Shown here: in pieces, positions 25,994 through 36,707 of the stretch
How positions within the stretch are numbered: the first letter of the stretch is position 1
Layout: each line of letters begins with the position of its first letter
From: Halobacillus sp. A1
GTDB lineage: Bacteria; Bacillota; Bacilli; Bacillales; Halobacillaceae
DNA: 64,000 bases
Reading direction: 5' to 3'
NCBI RefSeq assembly: GCF_024189295.1
Contig: NZ_JAIZEN010000009.1
Location: 81,595-145,594, forward strand
Translations under genes and position numbers: made by a program
The notes under the pieces: generated by a model
What the model saw: only the letters and a program-made list of their open reading frames with translations
What the model was told of the DNA's origin: nothing
Databases searched by the model: none

Positions 25994-27673
25994 TTACTCT
26001 TTATATGCGTACTTGTAGTCGAAATCAGCACCCATTGGGTTAACTCCTACATCTTTCACAGAAGAATTCCAAAGGTAAGCTGTAGCTCTTTGATAAAGTG
26101 GTGCAATTACTGCGTCATCTTGAATGAGGATTTTCTCTGCTTCCAAGAAGTTTTCGTAACGCTCAACCGGTTCTAAAGCAAGTTCGTCACCAGCTTCTTC
26201 GATAAGAGCATCATATTCTTCATTAGAATATCCAGTCTTGTTGTTAGCACCATCTGTTACCCACATATTTAAGAATGTGTTTGGATCGATATAGTCAGGA
26301 CCCCATCCAGAGTTCTGAAGATCATAATCCATTGCAGTGTCACGATCAAGACGTTCTTGGAAAGGAACAGCCTGTACATTTACAGTAAGCCCTTCAAGTT
26401 CTTCAAGCTGTGATTTAAGGTAAGCATCCATGTTCTTAGACGTTTCAGTATCTCCGCCTAAATAGCCGATTTCAGCTTCATCAATTCCCAGTTCTTCTTT
26501 AGCAGTAGACCAAAGCTCTTGAGCTTCCTCTTTGTTCGTTTCTACCAAATCACCGTTGATGTCGCGGAAATCTTCTTCAGTTTCAGGGTGTGTAGTGAAA
26601 TTCTTAGGAATGTCACCAGTGGCAGCAATAGATCCGTTATTAAGAATAGTCTCTACCATGGACTGACGATCCATAATCATTTGGATTGCTTTACGAGCGT
26701 TTTCGTTAGCAAGAATTTCGTTTTCCTGATTCATCTTCAAGTAAAATAAAGTAGGCTCTTCGATTACACGGTAATCTTCAGAAGAACGATACTCGTCTAC
26801 GTACTCAGCAGTTAGACTGGCACGGTCAACTTCTCCGTTGTTATATAGGTTGACACCAGTAGATGTTTCTTTTACGACACTTACGTTGATTTCCTCTAGC
26901 TGAACGTTGTCAGCATCCCAGTAATCTTCATTCTTTTCAAGTGTCCATCCTTCACTTTGGTTCCACTCTGTGAATTTGAAAGGTCCATTTGAAAGAAGTG
27001 TGTCAGCTTCAAGAGCATAATCTTCTCCAGCTTCTTCAACGAAAGACTCGTTCAATGGAAGGAATGTACCGAATGCTGTCATTGATTCAAAATATGGAGT
27101 TGCTTTTTCAAGTGTAACTTCTAAGGTATAATCGTCTGTTGCTTCCACACCAAGTTCTTCAACAGGTTTGTCACCATCAGCGATTTCTGTTGCGTTATCG
27201 ATAACTCCTCCAAGCATGTATGGTCCGTACTCAGAACCAGTATCTGGATCTACAGCACGCTGCCAGGCATATACGAAGTCGTTAGCTGTTACTGGATCTC
27301 CGTTAGACCAAGTTGCGTCTTCACGCAAATTAAAAGTCCAATTAATCCCATCTTCACTAACTTCGTGATCTTCTGCAATTGCTGGTTCTGGCTTAGCTTC
27401 TTCACCAAGTCGGTAAAGCCCGTCCATAGTTGAGCCTAACCATTGGAATGCCACAGCATCAGTTGCCATAGAAACATCCATAGTTGGTATTTCAGCCGTT
27501 TCCATTAAATTAAGTACTTGTTCTGTATCCCCGGATCCCTCTGTGTCTTCTCCATCGCCGCCATCAGAGCCGCCGTCAGATCCAGTATCTGAATCATCGC
27601 CGCCTGAACATGCTGCGAGGAACATGCTTAGCGCTAAAACTAGCACTAGCAATAACCAATTTGCCTTCTTCAT
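25994..27673 (-). CDS. oppA: Oligopeptide-binding lipoprotein OppA
   Basis: 559 residues. The lipoprotein signal ends in the lipobox LAAC with Cys22, followed by a Gly/Ser/Asp-rich tether (GGDDSDTGSDGGSDGGDG). The solute-binding domain (SBP family 5) shows WTFNLREDATWSNGDPVTANDFVYAWQRAVDP and the C-terminal WGPDYIDPNTFLNMW. It is very acidic, as expected for an exposed protein of a halophile. The Shine-Dalgarno is GGGGAGGT. It heads the oppABCDF operon. Confidence 0.95.
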   Translation of the reverse strand: MKKANWLLLVLVLALSMFLAACSGGDDSDTGSDGGSDGGDGEDTEGSGDTEQVLNLMETAEIPTMDVSMATDAVAFQWLGSTMDGLYRLGEEAKPEPAIAEDHEVSEDGINWTFNLREDATWSNGDPVTANDFVYAWQRAVDPDTGSEYGPYMLGGVIDNATEIADGDKPVEELGVEATDDYTLEVTLEKATPYFESMTAFGTFLPLNESFVEEAGEDYALEADTLLSNGPFKFTEWNQSEGWTLEKNEDYWDADNVQLEEINVSVVKETSTGVNLYNNGEVDRASLTAEYVDEYRSSEDYRVIEEPTLFYLKMNQENEILANENARKAIQMIMDRQSMVETILNNGSIAATGDIPKNFTTHPETEEDFRDINGDLVETNKEEAQELWSTAKEELGIDEAEIGYLGGDTETSKNMDAYLKSQLEELEGLTVNVQAVPFQERLDRDTAMDYDLQNSGWGPDYIDPNTFLNMWVTDGANNKTGYSNEEYDALIEEAGDELALEPVERYENFLEAEKILIQDDAVIAPLYQRATAYLWNSSVKDVGVNPMGADFDYKYAYKE

Positions 27674-28079
27674 GTAGAAAATGACCTCCCCTAAAAAATA
27701 TCAAATTTTGATGTGGCATTTTGTCCACATATCGAATTATACAAGTTTTCTAACTATTTTGCATTCCTTTTTTTCTATAATGTTAAAGAAACCGCTATAT
27801 TATTACGTTCACATGACACAAAATGAGACTATTTACCTAGTTTATTTTACAATTTAATTGGTTATTATTCTGTTTTTATTCAACTTGGAGAATAAATAAT
27901 AATCAGGGATAACAATATGTCATATATGTAAGTTTCTTCTGCAGGTTATTTTGCATATGCTATGCAATATTTTGGTTATATAGAATTTTCTGTTATTAAT
28001 TTCACCTTTACTAAAACTCAAAATGTTATACGATGGTATAATAAATGTGGATTTTATATCATTAAGGGTGTGTATAATA
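27674..28079. other. AT-rich 400-bp promoter region of opp
   Basis: No gene. It must hold the oppA promoter (minus strand; a TATAAT at 27736-27741 read on the minus strand is a candidate -10, without a good -35). AATTTTCTGTTATTA near 27975 partly resembles a CodY box (about 11 of 15) but is far from oppA. Confidence 0.4.
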
Positions 28080-28448
28080 TTGATTTTGTTACAAAATAAA
28101 TGGGTCTTTACTGTTTTAAATTTCGGTTTGATCGCCATCATTTTTTTGCTTTTTTCGTCTTCTTACGAATTAGTCAAGCTAATTGATATCCTATTTTATT
28201 TTTGTTTCTTCTATCTTTCCATAGGATTACTTCTTTGGATTATAAAGGGTGGTTTTTTTGACGCCATTACATATAGTTTCAGAAGGGTGGCAAATCGAAC
28301 GACTAAAAATAGTGATTATATGGACGATTTTGAAAAAAAGCCTCTCCCATCAAAAGTTTTGAATAGAAAAAACGTCAATTTTTTTCTTTTTCAAGGAAGC
28401 GCCATGCTCTTTACTCTGCTACTTTTATTAGCTGCTTACTACTATTAA
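28080..28448 (+). CDS. DUF3899 membrane protein
   Basis: 122 residues if started at TTG 28080, which has AAGGGTG 9 nt upstream; the ATG at 28023 has no ribosome site. Three hydrophobic stretches (about 8-25, 30-52, 100-120) with FFDAITYSFRRVANR between them, the recognisable DUF3899 signature. Function unknown. It lies just upstream of the trpS leader, with no clear terminator of its own. Confidence 0.7.
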   Translation: MILLQNKWVFTVLNFGLIAIIFLLFSSSYELVKLIDILFYFCFFYLSIGLLLWIIKGGFFDAITYSFRRVANRTTKNSDYMDDFEKKPLPSKVLNRKNVNFFLFQGSAMLFTLLLLLAAYYY

Positions 28449-28457
28449 TACAAGAAC

Positions 28458-28486
28458 TTGCATTGGCTATATGTATATTTTATAAT
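28458..28486 (+). promoter_or_regulatory. Promoter of the trpS T-box transcript
   Basis: TATAAT at 28481-28486 with TTGCAT 17 bp upstream (28458-28463) fits a sigma-A promoter with a perfect -10, starting RNA near 28493. Confidence 0.6.
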
Positions 28487-28492
28487 TTGAAC

Positions 28493-29750
<1,258 letters not shown>

Positions 29751-29756
29751 AAAATA

Positions 29757-29792
29757 AAGCCAGAATTGAGTTTAGACCTCAATTCTGGCTAT
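29757..29792. terminator. Terminator between trpS and yjbA
   Basis: Perfect 12-bp stem GCCAGAATTGAG/CTCAATTCTGGC between convergent genes. The T-run is best on the minus strand (TTTATTTTTT), so it serves yjbA at least. Confidence 0.75.
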
Positions 29793-30540
29793 TTAAATGC
29801 TGGGTGCTTTTTTGATTTTCTGATTGCCACATCGTTTCAAAAAATGGCTGGCCCTTTATTAGTTTTCCACAAAGATCTTCATGCTGCTGGCTCCACCCTT
29901 CAATCGCTCCGTAATACAGACGATGCCATGCCGATTCCGCGGTCAATCCTTTTATTAATCCATATTGGGAAGGATCCCACTCTGTCAGCCAATACCCTAC
30001 TTCCTCTGGATGATCCGAGTGCCTTAAGTGATCAAGAGCCATCATCAATAATTGTTTCAGCTGGCGCTCTCTCCGAGTAAGTCCAGCCATTTTTTCTGGA
30101 GACAGTGAAAGAATATGATACTCTTTAGGTGCCGGATTCTGCAAATGGTAGATGGATGCGCGTTTTCCTTCCACCATATCAAAAACTAGTCGTTCCTGCC
30201 TTGGAATGAGCCGGCTTTTTTTCACTGGAAGAGAATACCCTAATGTATCGAACACTAATACACTTTTCCCATCTGTAACAACAGCTGCGTAATCGATTGT
30301 TTTTCTTTCTTGATTTTTCTTCATATATGTCCGTTTATGAATATCATCTAACAGACCCTTCGGGAGCTCCTGGAGATCATTCTCGATGAATCTAAATAAT
30401 TCCTCTTCAATGACTAATAACGGTATTTGATCAACGAGTTCAATTCCATCTTCTTTACGCCATTCATGAAAATGACAAACATTGTATCCATTTTCTTCTC
30501 CTTCGAACCAATTCACCCATAAGTCATGCATGTATAACAT
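29779..30540 (-). CDS. yjbA: YjbA family protein (DUF3603)
   Basis: 253 residues. MLYMHDLWVNWFEGEENGYNVCHFHEWRKEDGIELVDQIPLL and RTYMKKNQERKTIDYAAVVTDG match the YjbA/DUF3603 family, found next to trpS in B. subtilis as here. It is cytoplasmic with no known function. The last residues overlap the shared hairpin. The start is ATG 30540 behind GAGAGG. Confidence 0.88.
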   Translation of the reverse strand: MLYMHDLWVNWFEGEENGYNVCHFHEWRKEDGIELVDQIPLLVIEEELFRFIENDLQELPKGLLDDIHKRTYMKKNQERKTIDYAAVVTDGKSVLVFDTLGYSLPVKKSRLIPRQERLVFDMVEGKRASIYHLQNPAPKEYHILSLSPEKMAGLTRRERQLKQLLMMALDHLRHSDHPEEVGYWLTEWDPSQYGLIKGLTAESAWHRLYYGAIEGWSQQHEDLCGKLIKGQPFFETMWQSENQKSTQHLNSQN

Positions 30541-30630
30541 AGCGCAACCTCTCTTTCTTACCGTAAGCTCTTTAGGTTACATTATGACCAATGCTGGGTT
30601 TTTTATTCTTATCGCCCAACATTTAGTAAA

Positions 30631-30831
30631 TTATTCTTTCATACATATCAGGGCGAGCAGACTGAGGACGAGCCCGCTGGGAAACAAATAACATTCAGGT
30701 CTCATTTTTACTAATAAAAGAAATTCCACCCAAGTCAAGCCTGCTGGAACAAGGTTCAGATACGTGATCGTTACAGTGCCTCCCGCAACAGATAGACCAA
30801 AACCTATAAGTAATAGCATCCACTGCCACAT
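30631..30831 (-). CDS. Small two-helix membrane protein, unrecognised
   Basis: 66 residues. Hydrophobic at 3-24 (MLLLIGFGLSVAGGTVTITYL) and 46-62. The Shine-Dalgarno GAGGAGGA is 6 nt from ATG 30831, so it is very likely translated. No family is recognised. It lies between yjbA and the divergent LCP gene. Confidence 0.65.
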   Translation of the reverse strand: MWQWMLLLIGFGLSVAGGTVTITYLNLVPAGLTWVEFLLLVKMRPECYLFPSGLVLSLLALICMKE

Positions 30832-30979
30832 GGCTCGTCCTCCTCTACTTTAGTTTATGTAGAAGGTGTGAAGCCATGCCTCTCATTATCCGGGAGGTTC
30901 CTACATAATTCCTCTTTACTTAACCATCAATAACAGGTAAATTTAATAAAGGAGTTTTGTTAGAAAGGAATGGTTTTTT

Positions 30980-31960
30980 ATGACAAATAAGCGTTCCTTG
31001 CGTGTTCGACGAAAACGCAAACGCAAAAAACGAATTTTTATAGCTGTTTTATTCCTTATGTTTCTTACTGCCGCAAGCTATACTGGCTATGAATATATGA
31101 TGGGAAAACAAGACTCTCAAGGGAAGGTATCTGGTGATGACGGAACTACCGCTCTTGATGAAATGTCCAGTAAATATAAAGATGAATTTAACGGGGTGGA
31201 AAGCCAAAATGGAAAAACAAATGTCCTGTTACTAGGAGTCGATCAGCGTAATGATGAGACACCACGTTCTGACACCATTATGGTCGCTCAATACGATGAA
31301 GAAGGCAATGTAGCTAAAGTAGCTTCCATTATGCGAGACACGTTTGTGAGAATCCCCGGACATGATTATAACAAGATCAATGCAGCCTTTGCTTTAGGGG
31401 GTCCTGAGTTGATGAGGCAGACCATCAAAGAAAATTTCGGTGTAGATGTGGAATATTACTCTATAGTAGATTTTAATGGATTCACTCAAATTGTAGACAC
31501 ATTGGCTCCTAGTGGAGTGGAAGTAGATATTGAAAAAAATATGCAGTATAAATCCGGGGATACAAACATTGATCTTCAACAAGGAACACATGAACTTGAT
31601 GGTGAAGAACTTCTTGGTTATGCCAGATATCGCAGTGATTCACAAGGTGATTTCGGCAGAGTTCAGCGCCAGCAGGAAGTCCTTAAATTATTAAAAGAAG
31701 AGGCTGTTTCGTTCAACGGAGTGATGAAGGCACCTCGTTTGCTTGGTAGTCTTCAGCCGTATATAGATACGAATTTCAGCAGCGGTAAAATTTTGGACTT
31801 AGGTAAGGATCTCATTTTTAATCCTCTAGATGATATTGAAACATTCAGCTTGCCTGAGGAAGGAAACGTTTGGAACGAAAGAAAGGAATACCCTATCGGT
31901 TTAGTCCTAGCCCACAATGAAGAAGAAAGCGCGAAAGCCATACAAGAATTCTTAGAGTAA
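30980..31960 (+). CDS. LytR-CpsA-Psr (LCP) family wall-polymer ligase
   Basis: 326 residues. A short basic cytoplasmic head (RKRKRKKR) precedes one membrane helix (about 19-40) and an outer LCP domain with VLLLGVDQR, PRSDTIMVAQ, ASIMRDTFVRIPG, KINAAFALGGP and GYARYRSDSQGDFGRVQRQQ. These hold the Asp/Arg residues that bind polyprenyl phosphate. LCP enzymes attach teichoic acids or related polymers to peptidoglycan. The Shine-Dalgarno is GAAAGGAA. Which of the Tag paralogues it is cannot be told. Confidence 0.92.
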   Translation: MTNKRSLRVRRKRKRKKRIFIAVLFLMFLTAASYTGYEYMMGKQDSQGKVSGDDGTTALDEMSSKYKDEFNGVESQNGKTNVLLLGVDQRNDETPRSDTIMVAQYDEEGNVAKVASIMRDTFVRIPGHDYNKINAAFALGGPELMRQTIKENFGVDVEYYSIVDFNGFTQIVDTLAPSGVEVDIEKNMQYKSGDTNIDLQQGTHELDGEELLGYARYRSDSQGDFGRVQRQQEVLKLLKEEAVSFNGVMKAPRLLGSLQPYIDTNFSSGKILDLGKDLIFNPLDDIETFSLPEEGNVWNERKEYPIGLVLAHNEEESAKAIQEFLE

Positions 31961-31968
31961 GCATATTT

Positions 31969-32006
31969 AAAGCACCTGACTTTTGTGGCCAGGTGCTTTT
32001 TATTTT
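31969..32006 (+). terminator. Terminator of the LCP gene
   Basis: AAAGCACCTG/CAGGTGCTTT stem followed by TTATTTTT. Confidence 0.88.
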
Positions 32007-32149
32007 TGGGGAACATTGGTATATTTTGAGTCGACTATTGGGAGTGGAAATTCCTCCACAGGGGAGCAGAATTCAGCCGTGGATAGGAAATTAAAGTCAA
32101 TGGCAGTTTTTCAACCGTTGGCTAAATATTCGCTATAAACGACTATTCC

Positions 32150-32180
32150 CAAAAAAAAACGGGCAAAATATTGCCCGTTT
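32150..32180 (-). terminator. Terminator of fabHF
   Basis: On the minus strand ACGGGCAA/TTGCCCGT with a 4-nt loop, followed by nine T, just past fabF. Confidence 0.9.
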
Positions 32181-32186
32181 TAATAC

Positions 32187-33428
32187 TTATCCATTATATT
32201 TTTGAAAAATCAGAGCAGCATTGTGACCGCCGAAGCCAAGCGAGTTGCTCATTACGATGTTTAGCGCTTGAGCCCTTGCTTCATTTGGTACATAGTCCAG
32301 GTCACATTCTGGATCCGGGGTTTCATAGTTGATGGTTGGCGGTATAATTCCTTCATTAATAGCTTTTAAAGATATGATTGCTTCTACTGCGCCTGCCGCC
32401 CCAAGCAAATGTCCTGTCATAGATTTCGTGGATGAAATCGCTAATTTACTCGCATGTTCTTTGAACACTGTCTTAGCTGCGATTGTTTCAAATTTGTCGT
32501 TGAGGTCCGTAGATGTACCATGTGCATTTAAATAATCTACAGAATCTGCTGGTATTCCGGCATCCTCTAAAGCTTGTTCCATAGCTCGGCTTGCACCTTC
32601 CCCTTCAGGAGCTGGAGAAGTCACGTGATAAGCATCTCCTGTAGACCCGTAACCGGTAAGCTCTCCATAAATTTTCGCCCCGCGTTTTTGGGCAGATTCC
32701 AGGGATTCGATGACAAGTATTCCTGCCCCTTCTCCCATAATAAACCCGTCACGATTTTTATCAAATGGACGACTCGCTTTGGCAGGGTCTTCGTTCAGGG
32801 AAAGCGCTCTTGCTGATGCGAATCCTGCAAACGACATTTTGTTCATCGGGGCTTCTGTGCCTCCTGTGATCATTATGTCTGCATCTCCACGCTGAATAAC
32901 CTTAAAAGCATCTCCAATCGAGTTGGCACCCGATGCACATGCCGTAACCGTACAAGAATTGATACCTTTCGCCCCAAGGGCAATAGAAACCTGTCCTGCA
33001 GCCATATCGGGAATCATCATCGGGATAAAGAACGGGCTTACACGACGATATCCTTTTTTCTGAAAGGTCTCGAATTGAGACTCATAGGTATTCATTCCAC
33101 CAATTCCAGAGCCGATCCATACGCCTGTTCGGTTGGCATTGCTTTCGTTGATTTCAAGTTCTGCATCCTCTACAGCCATTTGGGAAGCGGCCATAGCATA
33201 TTGTACGAAAGGGTCCATTCGACGCAGATCTTTCCGGTCTATATAGCTTGAAGGGTCAAAATCTTTCAATTCTGCCGCCACATGCACGGGATAATCCTCT
33301 TTATTTACTTTCGTGATTTCCCCTACACCAGACTTTCCCGCTTTGATACTTTTCCACATTTCTTCAACTGAATTACCGACAGGAGTCACTGCGCCCAGAC
33401 CGGTAATTACAACACGTTTTTTTTCCAT
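32187..33428 (-). CDS. fabF: 3-oxoacyl-[ACP] synthase II FabF
   Basis: 413 residues. The Cys-His-His triad is visible: Cys164 in [10 protein letters not shown], His in [13 protein letters not shown], and His in [12 protein letters not shown]. It elongates acyl-ACP with malonyl-ACP. It lies 18 bp downstream of fabH, in one operon as in B. subtilis. The Shine-Dalgarno is GAAGGAGGAA. Confidence 0.97.
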   Translation of the reverse strand: MEKKRVVITGLGAVTPVGNSVEEMWKSIKAGKSGVGEITKVNKEDYPVHVAAELKDFDPSSYIDRKDLRRMDPFVQYAMAASQMAVEDAELEINESNANRTGVWIGSGIGGMNTYESQFETFQKKGYRRVSPFFIPMMIPDMAAGQVSIALGAKGINSCTVTACASGANSIGDAFKVIQRGDADIMITGGTEAPMNKMSFAGFASARALSLNEDPAKASRPFDKNRDGFIMGEGAGILVIESLESAQKRGAKIYGELTGYGSTGDAYHVTSPAPEGEGASRAMEQALEDAGIPADSVDYLNAHGTSTDLNDKFETIAAKTVFKEHASKLAISSTKSMTGHLLGAAGAVEAIISLKAINEGIIPPTINYETPDPECDLDYVPNEARAQALNIVMSNSLGFGGHNAALIFQKYNG

Positions 33429-33446
33429 TACACCATTCCTCCTTCG

Positions 33447-34379
33447 TTACTTACCCCATCTGAGTGCAACAGCACCCCAAGTAAGGCCGCCGCCGAATCC
33501 GACGAGCACAACCAAATCGTCATCTTTGATTTTACCTTCTTTCACGTCTTCTGACAAAGCGAGTGGAATGGACGCGGAAGAAGTATTCCCATATTTGTTC
33601 ACTTTTACAGACATTTTTTCCGCTGGAATACCTAACCGTTCTCTAGCAGCCTCCATAATACGAATGTTCGCCTGGTGGGGAACTAGATAATCGACGTCCT
33701 CTTCCTTCAATCCGATTTTCTTCACGACGTTAACGGAAGACTCCGGCATTTGACGTACAGCAAACTTAAATACTTCTCTCCCATTCATGTGAAGAAACTC
33801 TTCCTGATAGAGGTGTTGCAGTCCACTGCCATCTGCCCCTAGTTCAAAAGATAAGATGCCTTTACCATCACTTACCGGTCCAATGACAGCGGCACCCGCT
33901 GCATCTCCGAAAAGCACGCACGTATTACGGTCTTCCCAATTTGTGATTTTTGAAAGCTTTTCCACACCTACTACTAGTACGTTTTTATAAGCACCTGTAT
34001 CGATATACTGCTTGGCTGTAATGACGCCATACATAAATCCCGCACAGGCCGCACTTATATCCATACTAGCAACTTTACGCGCACCTAATTTATGCTGAAG
34101 CATAGTAGCTACAGATGGAAACGGGTGGTCAGGTGTAACTGTGGCTACTAATATTAAGTCAATCTCCTCTGCAGTCATCTCTGCATCCTCGAGAGCATTT
34201 TTTGCCGCTCTATACGCCATATCTGAGGTATCCATATCATCCTCTGCAATACGCCGCTCTTCTATACCTGTCCGTGAACGAATCCATTCATCACTTGTAT
34301 CTACAATTTTTTCCATATCTTTATTTGTCAGCACTTTTTCAGGGGCATAGTGCCCTGTACCAATGATTCCAGCGTTCAT
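33447..34379 (-). CDS. fabH: 3-oxoacyl-[ACP] synthase III FabH
   Basis: 310 residues. Cys112 in [12 protein letters not shown], His in [10 protein letters not shown] and Asn in KYGNTSSAS form the catalytic triad; the end [15 protein letters not shown] is typical. It starts fatty-acid synthesis from acyl-CoA and malonyl-ACP. The start is ATG 34379 behind AAGGGGAT. A FapR-type site lies at 34417-34435. Confidence 0.97.
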   Translation of the reverse strand: MNAGIIGTGHYAPEKVLTNKDMEKIVDTSDEWIRSRTGIEERRIAEDDMDTSDMAYRAAKNALEDAEMTAEEIDLILVATVTPDHPFPSVATMLQHKLGARKVASMDISAACAGFMYGVITAKQYIDTGAYKNVLVVGVEKLSKITNWEDRNTCVLFGDAAGAAVIGPVSDGKGILSFELGADGSGLQHLYQEEFLHMNGREVFKFAVRQMPESSVNVVKKIGLKEEDVDYLVPHQANIRIMEAARERLGIPAEKMSVKVNKYGNTSSASIPLALSEDVKEGKIKDDDLVVLVGFGGGLTWGAVALRWGK

Positions 34380-34416
34380 ATATTCATCCCCTTAAAGGTA
34401 TTATCTTATAGCAAAT

Positions 34417-34435
34417 CTTATGACTTGGTACTAAT
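34417..34435. promoter_or_regulatory. FapR-type operator upstream of fabHF
   Basis: Read on the minus strand, ATTAGTACCAAGTCATAAG matches the FapR consensus I remember at 16 of 19 positions. It lies 38 bp upstream of the fabH start, with TATAAG/GATAAT -10 candidates just downstream of it. Confidence 0.72.
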
Positions 34436-34475
34436 TTTAATTCATATTCTCACAATAGGCAAGTCTTTGAACCAC

Positions 34476-34506
34476 GCAAAAACACAGGCGCAAAAGCTCC
34501 TGTGTT
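34476..34506 (-). terminator. Terminator of the YjaV-like gene
   Basis: On the minus strand AACACAGG/CCTGTGTT followed by TTT, with loop AGCTTTTGCG. It insulates the fabHF promoter from upstream transcription. Confidence 0.75.
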
Positions 34507-34548
34507 TGAAAGTAAAGTATTTGTATTTTTAATCGAACTCAGTCCAGC

Positions 34549-35082
34549 TTATCGATTCATCGTGTGAATCAGCCAAATTCTTTCTAGCAGTTCAGACGGT
34601 TGATCAGCTTCCTGTGACCGTTGGAATGTTACATCCTTTATGTCACTTAAATTTCCTTGCTCAAAATGCTCCATTACAGGATCTAAAAAATCCTCGATGT
34701 AAACGGCATTGTTTTCCATAATCCAGAATTTAAGATCATCGATCGTTTCTATTTGTTTATCCTCCATTTCCATCCATTCACCATATAGTGGTGGTACTTC
34801 TATTTTTATTTCCTGGACTGAGGCTTTTTCTTGAAATAATATAAAGTTTTCATCTGAAACGAAAATTTGTGGATCTTCTCTGCTTGAATGACTGTGATTT
34901 TCACGTTCTTCTATTGTATTAAAGTGCTGGAAGTGACTGTTCCGCCCCACATACATATATAGTTCTTCTTTCTTCGGATGATTGATCTCATCTACCCCCA
35001 CCACCTCATGACCTCTATGAAGAAGATGTCTTGCACAATGATAGCCCGACCAGTGGAAGCAGTTTAAAATGACAACTACCAT
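34549..35082 (-). CDS. YjaV-like protein with Rossmann-type head
   Basis: 177 residues. It starts VVILNCFHWSGYHCARHLLHRGHEVVGVDEI, an NAD(P)-binding beta-alpha-beta pattern without the full GxxGxxG, as in short epimerase-like proteins. The rest is acidic and non-enzymatic-looking, with no catalytic YxxxK. B. subtilis has yjaV between yjzD and fabH, so I take this as its counterpart with moderate confidence. Function unknown. Confidence 0.65.
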   Translation of the reverse strand: MVVVILNCFHWSGYHCARHLLHRGHEVVGVDEINHPKKEELYMYVGRNSHFQHFNTIEERENHSHSSREDPQIFVSDENFILFQEKASVQEIKIEVPPLYGEWMEMEDKQIETIDDLKFWIMENNAVYIEDFLDPVMEHFEQGNLSDIKDVTFQRSQEADQPSELLERIWLIHTMNR

Positions 35083-35217
35083 ACCGATGCCTCCTCCCTT
35101 ATTCCTTTTATACTATTCGCCTGTACGATTATTCATGCTACTAAAGCGATTGCATATTTATTTTTTAATAACCTTCTGGTAGAATGAAAAAAGAATGTGT
35201 AAAATGAGGTGAGTAAT

Positions 35218-35391
35218 ATGCGGATGATTTGGACCGTACTTTGGGCATTTTTGTTAAGCTTTATGACAGCATACGTTGTCAGCAACATGGCAGGTACAAG
35301 CTTTTCTTTTCTACAAGTGATAATCATGACAATTTTATTCAGCGTTGCCGCAATCGTACTTGGTGAAGGTGTTATTAAGGAAGAAGCATAA
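35218..35391 (+). CDS. yjzD: YjzD-like small membrane protein (DUF2929)
   Basis: 57 residues with two helices (about 3-22 and 28-50): MRMIWTVLWAFLLSFMTAY and VIIMTILFSVAAIVLGE. It matches DUF2929/YjzD in size, sequence style and neighbourhood. I start at ATG 35218 with GAGGTG 6 nt upstream rather than GTG 35209. In B. subtilis YjzD overexpression affects growth; its role is unclear. Confidence 0.75.
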   Translation: MRMIWTVLWAFLLSFMTAYVVSNMAGTSFSFLQVIIMTILFSVAAIVLGEGVIKEEA

Positions 35392-35402
35392 GACCTTTAA
35401 GA

Positions 35403-35440
35403 AAACGCTGCTACCTTACCATATGTAGCAGCGTTTTTTC
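35403..35440 (+). terminator. Terminator of yjzD
   Basis: Perfect 11-bp stem AACGCTGCTAC/GTAGCAGCGTT followed by TTTTC. Confidence 0.92.
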
Positions 35441-35557
35441 TATTGTTCGGAACAATCGTTTTAAAGGTGTGATATTACATAAAATTAACCGTACATATAA
35501 ATAAACAGCACTTCGAATGACTGTATTTGCACGTTTAATCAAGGGGGACATGCTTTA

Positions 35558-36367
35558 ATGGAACAACTATGGCTGATCATTAAATATTTATTTCTGGGGA
35601 TATTTCAAGGCTTCACAGAGCCTATACCTATTTCATCGAGCGGGCATTTAGTCATATTACAGGACTTAATGAATTTACAAATTGAAGGTTTGCAATTTGA
35701 GGTAATGGTGAATTTCGGATCTTTAATAGCCGTACTCATCATTTATCGCGAAGATATTATACGTTTATTCAAGAATGGTATCGGTTTTGTTATTACAAGA
35801 GACGAACGTCAAAAAGATGATTTCAACTTTGTCATATACTTAGTAATCGCAACAATTCCCGCTGGGCTGATCGGGGTCCTTTTCAAGGATTCTTTTGATA
35901 GTCTGAAAGGGATGACACAGGTTGTGGGGATTACGTTAATCATTACTGGTCTTGCCCTATGGCTGATCCGGAATCTGCGCGGTAGGAAAGGCGACGGAAT
36001 GTTAACGTGGAAAGATGCGCTCATCATTGGTTTTGCCCAGGCTGTCGCTCTCGTACCAGGAATAAGCCGCTCAGGAGCTACGATCGTAGCTGCTATGTTA
36101 TTAGGCACTAAGCAGCAAACAGCGCTTCGCTTTTCGTTTCTATTATTTATACCCGTCAGTTTAGGGACGATGCTCCTATCTATCGGTGATTTGCTGGAGG
36201 ATGATCTGGCGACTTTATGGCCAAGCTATCTTGTCGCTTTCATTGCGTCAATCATCGCTTCATACTTTTCATTAAAATGGTTTATGAACATCATGGCCGA
36301 AGGAAATCTCAAATATTTTGCCATTTACTGCTTCGTCGTAGGTGGGCTAGTTTGGATGTTCTTGTAA
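35558..36367 (+). CDS. uppP: Undecaprenyl-diphosphatase UppP (BacA)
   Basis: 269 residues and about eight membrane helices. The two active-site motifs are [14 protein letters not shown] (about 19-32) and [14 protein letters not shown]. It recycles undecaprenyl pyrophosphate for wall synthesis and can give bacitracin tolerance. The first motif has P-I where most BacA proteins have F/W-L, a variant seen in some Bacillota. The Shine-Dalgarno is AAGGGGGA. It is monocistronic. Confidence 0.95.
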   Translation: MEQLWLIIKYLFLGIFQGFTEPIPISSSGHLVILQDLMNLQIEGLQFEVMVNFGSLIAVLIIYREDIIRLFKNGIGFVITRDERQKDDFNFVIYLVIATIPAGLIGVLFKDSFDSLKGMTQVVGITLIITGLALWLIRNLRGRKGDGMLTWKDALIIGFAQAVALVPGISRSGATIVAAMLLGTKQQTALRFSFLLFIPVSLGTMLLSIGDLLEDDLATLWPSYLVAFIASIIASYFSLKWFMNIMAEGNLKYFAIYCFVVGGLVWMFL

Positions 36368-36423
36368 TCAAGCTAGGATATCAACTATGAAAAAACCACA
36401 ATACTAACATAGCTGACACACAA

Positions 36424-36473
36424 AAAAGCTGTCTCTGCTTAGGAATACATCCTAACATAGAGACAGCTTTTTA
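36424..36473. terminator. Two-way terminator between uppP and moaD
   Basis: AAAAGCTGTCTCT/AGAGACAGCTTTTT stem with an inner TAGGA/TCCTA stem, between convergent genes. Confidence 0.88.
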
Positions 36474-36707
36474 TTATCCTCCGCTTACTGGCGGGATAAA
36501 AGCAATCACGTCATTTTCCTGAATAACATCGTCATTTGCCGCAAATTCTTCATTGATGGCCGTCATTGACTCATTGATTTTAGCAAGTCCGTATTCCAGA
36601 GCAACAAATTCCTTTACTTCTTTGACGCTTTTTCCTGAAACATCTAACTCAATCGATTCTTTACCTGCTTTTTCCTGAAGCGCTGCAAAAAATAAAATTT
36701 TATTCAA
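36474..36707 (-). CDS. moaD: Molybdopterin synthase small subunit MoaD
   Basis: 77 residues. Ubiquitin-like fold ending in VSGG, the Gly-Gly tail that is thiocarboxylated to carry sulfur to precursor Z. The start is TTG 36707 (GAGGAGG 7 nt upstream) and shares 4 bases with the moaE stop, so the pair is coupled. Confidence 0.94.
   Translation of the reverse strand: MNKILFFAALQEKAGKESIELDVSGKSVKEVKEFVALEYGLAKINESMTAINEEFAANDDVIQENDVIAFIPPVSGG

Noticed and set aside
27960..27995. CodY-like box AATTTTCTGTTATTA
   Set aside because: About 11 of 15 matches in an AT-rich region is expected by chance, and it is far from the oppA start.
32010..32148. Possible small gene or repeat between the LCP and fabF terminators
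   Set aside because: No ORF with a ribosome site; only a weak dyad GTGGAAATTCCTCCAC is seen.
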